From positions 1-43,707 of the forward strand of contig CALLPP010000076.1 of assembly GCA_938015655.1 (NCBI GenBank): a stretch of 43,707 nucleotides of DNA. The letters run 5' to 3'. A program made the position numbers and the translations under genes. Under the pieces are notes generated by a model. It made no database searches, was not told the origin of the DNA, and worked only from the letters and a program-made list of their open reading frames with translations. This DNA is from an uncultured Algisphaera sp. (GTDB lineage Bacteria > Planctomycetota > Phycisphaerae > Phycisphaerales > Phycisphaeraceae). Positions 19,518-30,773 of the stretch are shown here, one piece after another. The stretch's first letter is position 1; each line of letters starts with the position of its first letter.

Positions 19518-21491
19518 ATGCTCAAGCTCACCATCGCAAAAAAATTGGTTCTCGGTTTCGGTCTCACCCTGACGTTGCTGATCGGTCTGGCCTTCCTGAG
19601 CTATACCAACAACGTCAAATCTGCACAGAGCATGGAAGCCGTCGCCGGCATGATCGAAGACGCCGCCACCGGAGGTCACGCCAGCGTCGACATGCTGATG
19701 GCGCGCATGAAAGTCAAAGATTTTCTCATCCGCAACCAGCCCCAAGACGTTCACGAGTACCACTCTTGGCGCGACAAACTGGCCGAAGCAACCGCCGAAA
19801 GCCGCGCAAACTTCAGCGACCACGGGCGCGTCGAGCGGCTCGACCAAATCGAAGTTCTTTTCGCAGAATACGACCGGGCGTTTGGCCAGGTCCAGACCAT
19901 CATCAACCAACGCAACGAACTGCGGTTCAGCGTGCTGGACACCGTGGGGCCGCAGATTTCCACGGCCATCAAGCAGGCGGCCGCTCAGCTGAGCAGCCGC
20001 GGGGAAGACCAGGCTGCCCAGCAGCTTCTCCCGGGCCTCTGGGACGCGCTCGAAGGCCGCTTGGCCGTGGTGAAGTTCATCTCCACATCCGACGAGCAAG
20101 AGTACAAAAAAGCCTCGGCCCTGCTCCAGGCCGCCCACCACGCCCTGACCGGCGCCACGTCCGCCGTGCAAGACCCCACCACCCAAAACCAGCTGGCCTC
20201 GGCCACCCAAAACCTCGCCCGCTACCTCGATGCCTTGAACCGGGTCCACGGCCTGGTCGTCCAGCGTAACACCCTGGTTCAGGGAACCCTGGACCGGATC
20301 GGACCCGAGATCGCCCGGTTGCAGATCGAGATCCAGGAGTCGCTGATCCACGACAGCCACGCCGCAGAGCAAGAGACCGAACAGGTCATCGCAAGCGCCA
20401 ACCGCACGATCCTCGCCGTCTCGGTGTTCGCCACCCTACTGGCCTCTTTCGCCGGATACCTGATCTACCGCGGCACGGTGGTGCCGCTCAAAGCGGTCAT
20501 CGAACGGGTGGGCGAAATCGCCGACGGCGACGGCGACCTCACCCACCGCGTCGATGACCAGCGGCACGACGAGTTGGGCGAGTTGGGCTCCAAAGTAAAC
20601 GCTTTTATCTCGCGCACCCACGACACAATCGCCACGGTCCGCGACGCCACGCTCTCCGTCACCGCCGCCGCGGACGAGATCCGCGGGAACGCCCAGTCCA
20701 TGGCCACCAACATGAACCGTCAGAACGAGCGAGCGGCCGACATCAGCCACGCCATCGAAGAAATGAACAAAGCCGTGGGCGACGTCGCCCGGCAGGCGGC
20801 CGACGCAAGTAGCACCTCGATTCGGGCCGGCGAAGCGGCCTCCAGCGGCGGCGAAATCGTCCACCAGACAATCACCGGCATGAGCACGCTCAGCGACGCG
20901 GTGAACGCCTCGGCCAGCAGCGTGACCGAGCTGGGCAAACGCAGCGCCCAGATCGGCGAAATCGTCGCGGTGATCAACGAGATCGCCGAGCAGACCAACT
21001 TGCTGGCACTCAACGCGGCCATCGAAGCGGCCCGCGCCGGCGAACACGGCCGCGGGTTTGCCGTCGTGGCCGACGAGGTGCGCAAGCTCGCCGACCGCAC
21101 CACCGAAGCCACGCAAGAAATCGGCCAATCGATCCGCGCGATACAAAATGAGACCTCCGACGCGGTCCAACGCATGGAAGTGGGCGCCGGCCAAGTCCAC
21201 GAAAGCGTGGACCTGGCCCACAAGGCCGGCTCATCGCTCAAGCTGATCGTCGAGAGTACCGACGAGGTTGCGGGCATGATCCACGCCATCGCGTCGGCCA
21301 CCGAAGAGCAGTCCGCCACCACCCTCCAGATCAGCCGTACCGTGGACGCCACCAGCGCGGCGATCCGTGACGCCTCTCAGGGCGCCGAGCAGAGCTTCGA
21401 AGCCGCCGCCCAGCTCACCCGCAAAGCCTCTGAACTTCACGAAATGATCAGTCGGTTCAAGCTGGCCCAAACCGTAGATTCCCGCTCTTGA
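19518..21491 (+). CDS. Methyl-accepting chemotaxis protein (large helical periplasmic sensor, HAMP, MCP signalling domain)
   Basis: TM helices near N-terminus and before [55 protein letters not shown] hairpin tip. Confidence 0.96.
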   Translation: MLKLTIAKKLVLGFGLTLTLLIGLAFLSYTNNVKSAQSMEAVAGMIEDAATGGHASVDMLMARMKVKDFLIRNQPQDVHEYHSWRDKLAEATAESRANFSDHGRVERLDQIEVLFAEYDRAFGQVQTIINQRNELRFSVLDTVGPQISTAIKQAAAQLSSRGEDQAAQQLLPGLWDALEGRLAVVKFISTSDEQEYKKASALLQAAHHALTGATSAVQDPTTQNQLASATQNLARYLDALNRVHGLVVQRNTLVQGTLDRIGPEIARLQIEIQESLIHDSHAAEQETEQVIASANRTILAVSVFATLLASFAGYLIYRGTVVPLKAVIERVGEIADGDGDLTHRVDDQRHDELGELGSKVNAFISRTHDTIATVRDATLSVTAAADEIRGNAQSMATNMNRQNERAADISHAIEEMNKAVGDVARQAADASSTSIRAGEAASSGGEIVHQTITGMSTLSDAVNASASSVTELGKRSAQIGEIVAVINEIAEQTNLLALNAAIEAARAGEHGRGFAVVADEVRKLADRTTEATQEIGQSIRAIQNETSDAVQRMEVGAGQVHESVDLAHKAGSSLKLIVESTDEVAGMIHAIASATEEQSATTLQISRTVDATSAAIRDASQGAEQSFEAAAQLTRKASELHEMISRFKLAQTVDSRS

Positions 21492-21820
21492 CCCCACGCG
21501 CCCGCCGCGCCGACAACCGCCCTACCTCGCCGCGACACACCGCCCCCCAAGCGCCACTAGCACACGGAGTGGTCTCTCCTGCTGCCGCACGGCGTCGCCA
21601 TACCACCGCACGCCCCTCTACCCACGGTTTTCAACACAGCGGTCGAATTGGTCGCGCCGCAAGACGCGTTTACGGCGCTCCCCGTCGATTCGCAGTCCAC
21701 GCCCGCCCGGCGACCGCGCGGACGGCATCTGGCTCCGATGGGGGCGGGGGGTGTACCGGACGGTCGGACCCGTTGGATGTTTCAAGGGATACTTGGCGCG
21801 GCAGTAGAGCCCGGCAAGCA

Positions 21821-21850
21821 TAAAAAAACCCCGCCAAGCCATGACGGGGT
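21821..21850 (-). terminator. Rho-independent terminator downstream of the actin-like gene
   Basis: Minus strand: CCCCGTcatggcttGGCGGGG TTTTTTT, about 40 nt after the stop of 21889-22941. Confidence 0.7.
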
Positions 21851-21888
21851 CGGGGAGAATCGAGTTGTTGACACAGCGCAACAGGTGC

Positions 21889-22941
21889 TTACTTCAGCTG
21901 CTGCCAGTAATCCATTGGCATGTCCATGGCCAGCTTCAGACCGCCGTTGCTGCCGCTGTAGAGCGGTTCTTCGACGACGGTGACCTTGGCCCCGCCGACG
22001 CGCTCGAGCTTGTCTTCGATGGCTTTGTTCAAACCCCGCATCAGGCCACCACCCCCGGCGAGGATAATGTTGTCGCGCAGGCGGTCCTGGAACTCGGGGT
22101 CGAAGGTGGCGATCAGCTTGTGGATGCCCTCGACGATGGGATCGATCAGAATCGAGCAGGCGTCGCGGATCTCATCGGTCACGTCGTGCATGGTGGGCTT
22201 GCCGTTGACCGGCATCTCGACCTCGATCTTGTCGGTGCCGCTGTGTACGAAGCCGTACTGCTCCTTAAAGCGCTTGATCATGTTCATGCTGACCGAGGCT
22301 TCGGGGTACTTTTTCTTGATGTTCTCCATCATCGCCTTGTCGACCGCGTCGCCGGCCACGTCAAGGCTCAACTGGTCATCCGGGCCGGGCACGGTGCCGT
22401 GCATCCGCACCAGGTCGGTGGTACCTGCGCCGATGTCCACCACCAGCACGTCGCTGGTGCGGTCCAGCCCGTAGGCCACGCAGAACGGCTCGGTACAGAT
22501 CATCACCGCATCGAAAATACCCTTGGTAACTTCGATGATGTCTTCTTTGTTTTTTCCGCTGGCTTCAGAGGGCACGCCCACCACGCCATAGACCTGCTCA
22601 CCGCGGGCGGGCTCAACCATCTCCACGAGGTAGTTGATCAGCTCTTTGGCGGCTTCGAGATTACGGCTACCGTCCTTATCCTCCTGGATGACCCCGACAC
22701 CCAACGGGCGGTACAGATCCAGGCTAAGGCGGTTGTCCAACGCATCTTTACCAAAAATGATATCGCGGCCGCCCAGGTGCTTGAGCGACACGGCATCCTT
22801 GGGCCAGCCGACGTACGACTCAACGTTCTTGCGCAGGCCGTTGGCAGCCGAAATGGCCGAGCGGCTGGTGCCCAGGTCGATGCCGATGAACAGGGCGTTC
22901 TCGGGCACGGCGCTGTCGTCGGTGGTTACGTTCTTGCTCAT
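21889..22941 (-). CDS. Actin-like ATPase, MamK-type (MreB/ParM superfamily)
   Basis: 350 aa; LFIGIDLGTSRSAISA phosphate-1, DVLVVDIGAGTTDLVRMHGTVPGPDDQ phosphate-2, NIILAGGGGLMRGLNKAIEDKL adenosine motif; start at MSKNVTTDD with AGGAGA upstream. Confidence 0.93.
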   Translation of the reverse strand: MSKNVTTDDSAVPENALFIGIDLGTSRSAISAANGLRKNVESYVGWPKDAVSLKHLGGRDIIFGKDALDNRLSLDLYRPLGVGVIQEDKDGSRNLEAAKELINYLVEMVEPARGEQVYGVVGVPSEASGKNKEDIIEVTKGIFDAVMICTEPFCVAYGLDRTSDVLVVDIGAGTTDLVRMHGTVPGPDDQLSLDVAGDAVDKAMMENIKKKYPEASVSMNMIKRFKEQYGFVHSGTDKIEVEMPVNGKPTMHDVTDEIRDACSILIDPIVEGIHKLIATFDPEFQDRLRDNIILAGGGGLMRGLNKAIEDKLERVGGAKVTVVEEPLYSGSNGGLKLAMDMPMDYWQQLK

Positions 22942-23149
22942 TGAAGCGGTCTCCTGATCAAAAGAGGGACCCCGGCCCAGTGGGGCGCGGGCGGTCCGGT
23001 GGGGGTTCCGGGCGGCGGGTTGGTGTGCGCCGCCACACAGCGGAACACTCATTCATACACGTTTTAGGCCCTTGGCGGGACACATCTGGGTACGGCGACT
23101 CCCTATCGGCCGTCCAGGGAGGCGCCCTAAACGCCGGGCACGGCGAGCA

Positions 23150-24013
23150 TCAATCGGGACGGGCGGCTTTCTTCGCGGCGTCTTTGGCCTTGGACTGAGC
23201 CGCCAGCCGTTTGGCCGCCTCGGACGGACCAGACTTGGCCGCCCCAGCGGCGGCCGCGATCGCCGCCGCCGCCCCGCCGCCACCGTGACGTTGGGCCGCA
23301 CCTTTTTGTAGCTTCACGTTGGTCTCGAAGATCTCTAGCAATACCTTGTCGTTCTTCGGGTCTTTAACCGACTTAATCATCGCCCCACGACGGCCGCCGC
23401 CACCACCGCCGCCGCCCCAGCCGCCGCCGCCTTTGCGAACCAGCGCTTTGAGCTCGGCCATCGACTTCTGCAGGTCCAGCACCATGTCAGTGAGCTGGCC
23501 CATCTGGGCGCTGGGGGTCCCCGCGGCTTGAGCCGCGGCCTGCCCCGGCGAGATCTCGCTGGTGAGGTTCTGGTTATCCCCGAACATCTTCGTCAGGGCT
23601 TCTTCGACCCGCTGAAGCGTCTGTTTTTCACCGCTGTCGCCGCCGCCGCCGGACAGCATCGCCTTGCTGACCACGCTCATCACGCGGTTACGGATCTTGT
23701 CGCGGTCGATCACCCGCACCCGCTGCCCGCGGTACTTGCGCCACAGGTCATCGACGTTCACCTGCGTCGAGCTGGTGTCGAGCGCCGAATCGATCGCGTG
23801 GGTGAAATCGTCGCTCTCAGCGGCGGGTCCGCCCGGAGACGGCACGGCCTCGGTCCCGGTGAAGTCCCCTAGGCGGGGGTCTTCGCGAAGCGACTCGCAG
23901 ACAATGTTGTTATTGCCCATCAGGGTGTAGGCCTGATCGACCGACGGGGCCTCGACGTGACCCTCGACCGGTTTCCCGGTGTCGCGCATTAAGCCTCGGA
24001 AGCGGTATCTCAA
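23150..24013 (-). CDS. Unknown protein with N-terminal GspF/PilC-N-like module, Gly-rich linker and Ala/Lys-rich tail; co-directional with and upstream of the actin-like gene
   Basis: (TTG start) YRFRGLMRDTGKPVEGHVEAPSVDQAYTLMGNNNIV; KGGGGWGGGGGGGGRRG; C-terminal AAKRLAAQSKAKDAAKKAARPD. Confidence 0.75.
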   Translation of the reverse strand: MRYRFRGLMRDTGKPVEGHVEAPSVDQAYTLMGNNNIVCESLREDPRLGDFTGTEAVPSPGGPAAESDDFTHAIDSALDTSSTQVNVDDLWRKYRGQRVRVIDRDKIRNRVMSVVSKAMLSGGGGDSGEKQTLQRVEEALTKMFGDNQNLTSEISPGQAAAQAAGTPSAQMGQLTDMVLDLQKSMAELKALVRKGGGGWGGGGGGGGRRGAMIKSVKDPKNDKVLLEIFETNVKLQKGAAQRHGGGGAAAAIAAAAGAAKSGPSEAAKRLAAQSKAKDAAKKAARPD

Positions 24014-24255
24014 AGTACTTCGGTCCTGATCGGAGGCGCAGATGCCTGGGGCGGGATCACCTCATCGGTGAACCGTCATCTTAACATCACCCCTTGCGGG
24101 GGATTCAGTGAACAATCTTCGCGTCGCGTGGGGTCTTCTAATCCGGCTCGGTCCGTCTCCGCAACCCTCCTGCTGTCACCCAGCCGCCGCTGAAGCCGGC
24201 CGAGCGGGCTGATGCACGAAGCCGAGGTTATCGGGCAAAGCCGCGGGCCGGGCCC

Positions 24256-24279
24256 GCGGGTCAGCGGGTCAGCGGGTCA
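24256..24279. repeat. Three tandem copies of the 8-mer gcgggtca over the 3' end of the esterase gene
   Basis: gcgggtca gcgggtca gcgggtca; stop codon of the minus CDS lies across the second/third copy, followed downstream (minus strand) by the palindrome CCGCGGGCC/GGCCCGCGG. Confidence 0.8.
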
Positions 24280-26008
24280 ACTCGATCCGTATCGGCGCCC
24301 CGGAAAGCGCCACGCCGGGAATCGTCACCAAGCCCTGCGCATCCGCACGGACATTAAGCACCCGGCCGTCCACGGTCGCCCGCAGGCTTTCGTTGGGCGC
24401 CACCACAAACCCGGTGAGACGCCGCGGGGTGACGTCCACCCGCGCGCCTCGAACGTCCGACGTCACGGTGACGGCAAAGCCCCGGTCCGAGTCCTCCACC
24501 CCACTCCACACCAGGCCACGGTTAAACGCCCCTTCGATGTCGCCGTCGGTGATCGAACCGTTTCCCGGTTCGCCATTGCCCGTGAAGTTGCTGAACGCCG
24601 GGTAGGCCTGATCGCTGGCGAAGGCCGGCAGGCGGTCTAGGTGTCCGGAAATATCAGCGGGAAGGTTACGAAACATGTCGTGCCCACCGTTGTTCCAGTA
24701 CGCCATAAAGCCGCGGCGGCCCTCGGCCAGAGCGCGGTAAAATGGCGGGTTATTGGCCCAGGGCATCGATTCGTCGCGGCGGCCGTTCAACACCACCAGG
24801 TAAGGCAGCTCGCCGGGGTGCTCTGCCGCAATACGGATCGCATCCATCCGCTCGACCACGGGCACGCCTTCGTCACTCATCAGCGTCTCGTCGGCGGCAA
24901 AACCACCGGCCAAACCATTGAGGCGGTGGATCGTCCGCAGCCCGTGGAAGCCCTCTCGCTGGCCGTACACCGGCAGAGGCACCCGCGCCAGAATGAAGCT
25001 GAAGGTCTCCGGGTGGTTGAAACCCAAAGAAATCGCGCCGCTCCCGCCCATAGAGAAGCCTTCTAGACCCGTCATGTTCGGGTTCGTTCCGTAGTAGCTC
25101 TGCGCCCACTCCACCAGCCACAACAAGTAGCGCTCGGTGTAGTTGACCACCACCCCCTCGTGGACCTTCGCGGCGTCGTAGATCTTGTTGTTTCCCCCGT
25201 ACCACCAGGTATTAATCGCTTTGCCCGAGTCGCGGCGGTCGCCCGACGAAGCCAACGAGCGGCCCACCCACATGCGATCCAGCGGATCCACCTCGATGCG
25301 GTTCGGATTGCCGAACACCGTAAAGCGTCGCGCCAGCCCCTGTCGCCAGCCGTGCTTGGTGGTGCCGTACATCACAAAATTCGCCCCCTGGGCCGCACCG
25401 TTCGCATCGGCCCCACGGCCGTGTAGACGCAGCACCAGCGCCCGGCCGCGCCCCGCACCGGGCTGCGGCGCATCGCCCAGCCGGACGGGCTGGGGCATCT
25501 CCACCGCGCCACGCACCGCGCCGCGGGTCGCGTTGGCCCCCGGCACCACCGACCGGTCTTCAGTGCCGTCTCCCGCCGTGGTCGTCACCGCGAAGTGCAT
25601 GCGGTCCACGTTGTCGTCGGTCACGGTGTGTACGAACAGCCCCGACCGCGGGTTCAACGGCCGCCCCTCGTCCTCGATCACAAATCCCTGCGGCGACGCC
25701 GGGGTGCCCTGGGTAAACGCCGCAGGGTCCAGCCACCAGTCCGTCGCGCTGTACTTCTCGATGGTATGCCCGATCAACGCCGCAGAGTCCAGCGTTTGCG
25801 GGGTCAGCGCCGTCTCGGACAGATAAACGTTAAACGTCGTGTCGGCAGGAACGTTCGTCTCGCTCCAAGTCAGGAACACCTGCCCCGACCGGTAGACCGC
25901 GTTGAGGTTTGAAACCGCCGGCGCGGCCCACGCCGCTCCCGCGCTTAACAACAACCCCACGCCGGACAACCGAAGACAAGCCCGTGCCATACGAGTTGGG
26001 TAAGACAT
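24269..26008 (-). CDS. Secreted alpha/beta-hydrolase (esterase/peptidase-like) with N-terminal FN3-like segment
   Basis: Signal peptide ACLRLSGVGLLLSAGAAWA; FN3-like NAVYRSGQVFLTWSET; nucleophile elbow GFSMGGSG; C-terminal GGHDMF histidine candidate. Confidence 0.8.
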   Translation of the reverse strand: MSYPTRMARACLRLSGVGLLLSAGAAWAAPAVSNLNAVYRSGQVFLTWSETNVPADTTFNVYLSETALTPQTLDSAALIGHTIEKYSATDWWLDPAAFTQGTPASPQGFVIEDEGRPLNPRSGLFVHTVTDDNVDRMHFAVTTTAGDGTEDRSVVPGANATRGAVRGAVEMPQPVRLGDAPQPGAGRGRALVLRLHGRGADANGAAQGANFVMYGTTKHGWRQGLARRFTVFGNPNRIEVDPLDRMWVGRSLASSGDRRDSGKAINTWWYGGNNKIYDAAKVHEGVVVNYTERYLLWLVEWAQSYYGTNPNMTGLEGFSMGGSGAISLGFNHPETFSFILARVPLPVYGQREGFHGLRTIHRLNGLAGGFAADETLMSDEGVPVVERMDAIRIAAEHPGELPYLVVLNGRRDESMPWANNPPFYRALAEGRRGFMAYWNNGGHDMFRNLPADISGHLDRLPAFASDQAYPAFSNFTGNGEPGNGSITDGDIEGAFNRGLVWSGVEDSDRGFAVTVTSDVRGARVDVTPRRLTGFVVAPNESLRATVDGRVLNVRADAQGLVTIPGVALSGAPIRIELTR

Positions 26009-26201
26009 CACGTCATTCCTGCAGGGGTGGGACATTGGCGGCAACCGCGAGCACAAACAAACTCTCGGGGCCATCCTCCCTATCGCCCACCTGACGCGAC
26101 CAACCCAACCGGCCCGCACCCCGCGGCAGCAGCCGCCGGGTTATCGGATCAGCTCCAGCCCGGCGGGCGCCTCGCGTCCCTCCCGTCCCGGCGTCTTGTG
26201 A

Positions 26202-29411
<3,210 letters not shown>

Positions 29412-29493
29412 ACACCCACGCACCGCCGACAACGCTCTGGAGCCATACCCGTTACAAAAAAATCGGCGGCCCTCGATAAGATGCCGTCCACGA

Positions 29494-30465
29494 TCAAAAA
29501 TAGCCCACCAGATTGTGGCAGCGCTCCACGATTTCCGGCCAATCGATAAAGCCGAAGAAAATCACTTCGAAGGCAATCAGCCAGAAGATGTACCACTCCA
29601 CGCGATGTGAATCACGCGTGTTAATCAGATCAATCAGGGTCTGATTCGTCCGCCCAATCACCTGCCGTTTGTGCTCCATCACCGACAGCCGCTCGGTCAG
29701 GCCGTATTCTTCCAGCAGGTTGTCGTAAAGCCGTTTCAGCCCCGGACGCTCCCAAAGCACATCCGGCTTCTCATCGATCTGCACCCCGCCCAGCAGGTCC
29801 GCCTCCAAGGCAAGCATCTCTCCACTGTGCTGCATAAGCCGCCGGCGTTTACGGATCGGCGTGCCCTTCTCCCCCAACTCACGTGCAAGCACTCCGATGC
29901 GGTCGAGGTTGGATTGGATCCGCTCCTCGTACTCCTGAAGCACCACCGATTTCGATAACACGTCGGCCACCACCAGCAGCCGGGCGTCGGTCCCTGCGCC
30001 CAGTAAAATCTCTCCTGCAGTCACCCGATCCGACGCACCGACTTCGGTCACCAGCCGTACCGCCGCCTCCTCAGACCCCACCGCCGCGTCCGCGGGCTCG
30101 ATAAAGTCCTTCAACGTCTTTAAGAACGTCCGGCGGTCCTCGCGCGGGGTGTTAAAAAACACCGCCACCCCGAAGGGAACAACCACCGCCACCGCGTCGT
30201 CGCCCAGCCGGGCCACCGCTCGCCGACTCGGCGCCGCGGGATCCGCAGTGCAACCCGGCAGGTTCGCAAACTGCTTGAACCGCCGGCCCACCCTGACCGC
30301 GAACACCTCGAAATCCGAGGCATTCACCAACCGCACGTCGTTCAACTCTTCGCCAACCCCCGACCACTCCTGCGCCCCGGCAGGTTCGGCCCCGGCCCGC
30401 TGAGCCATCTCGGCAGTCGGCGTCGCAACTTTTACCACCACGTCCGCGGAATCTGTTTTCGGCAT
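29494..30465 (-). CDS. RMD1/DUF155 (RMND1/Sif2-like) family protein
   Basis: VVVPFGVAVFFNT, ADVLSKSVVLQEYEERIQSNLDRI, LLGGVQIDEKPDVLWERPGLKRLYDNLLEEYGLTERLSVMEHK, C-terminal RVEWYIFWLIAFEVIFFGFIDW. Confidence 0.88.
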   Translation of the reverse strand: MPKTDSADVVVKVATPTAEMAQRAGAEPAGAQEWSGVGEELNDVRLVNASDFEVFAVRVGRRFKQFANLPGCTADPAAPSRRAVARLGDDAVAVVVPFGVAVFFNTPREDRRTFLKTLKDFIEPADAAVGSEEAAVRLVTEVGASDRVTAGEILLGAGTDARLLVVADVLSKSVVLQEYEERIQSNLDRIGVLARELGEKGTPIRKRRRLMQHSGEMLALEADLLGGVQIDEKPDVLWERPGLKRLYDNLLEEYGLTERLSVMEHKRQVIGRTNQTLIDLINTRDSHRVEWYIFWLIAFEVIFFGFIDWPEIVERCHNLVGYF

Positions 30466-30773
30466 ACCCCATCGTGTCTCGGGGCCAGGGAGAAAGCAAA
30501 CCGGACCGGACATCTGCCGATAACTTCCAAGCCAGAAAGCCATGGTTCCGAAAAGAAACAGGCCGCGATCGCCTCATACACCGCCCCCCTAATAAGGTTT
30601 AAAAACTTTTTTTAAAAAGACTTATAAATCACCAAATTGCCTCCCCCCATTGGGGTTTCGGGGCTACACCCCTTGCCACTGGCCAACACTCATTCAAACC
30701 GTTTTTCTGACCGAACACTTTATTGGAGTGATACCGCCCCCTCCCTTCGCGTACGTCAGCCAGGGCTTAAACC

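Noticed and set aside
21841-22944. 367-aa plus-strand ORF
   Set aside because: Antisense shadow of the MamK-like actin gene, which has unmistakable actin motifs.
23392-23432. CRISPR or regulatory triplet repeat
   Set aside because: The ccg/cca repeats are simply Gly codons on the minus strand of the partner gene's flexible linker.
19518-24013. Magnetosome gene island
   Set aside because: Only a MamK-like gene and an MCP are present; no other mam, mms or mad type genes recognised in the window.
30600-30770. c-di-GMP (GEMM) riboswitch upstream of the kinase/GGDEF-EAL pair
   Set aside because: No GEMM consensus core seen; the region looks like an AT-rich promoter with simple hairpins. Infernal would be decisive.
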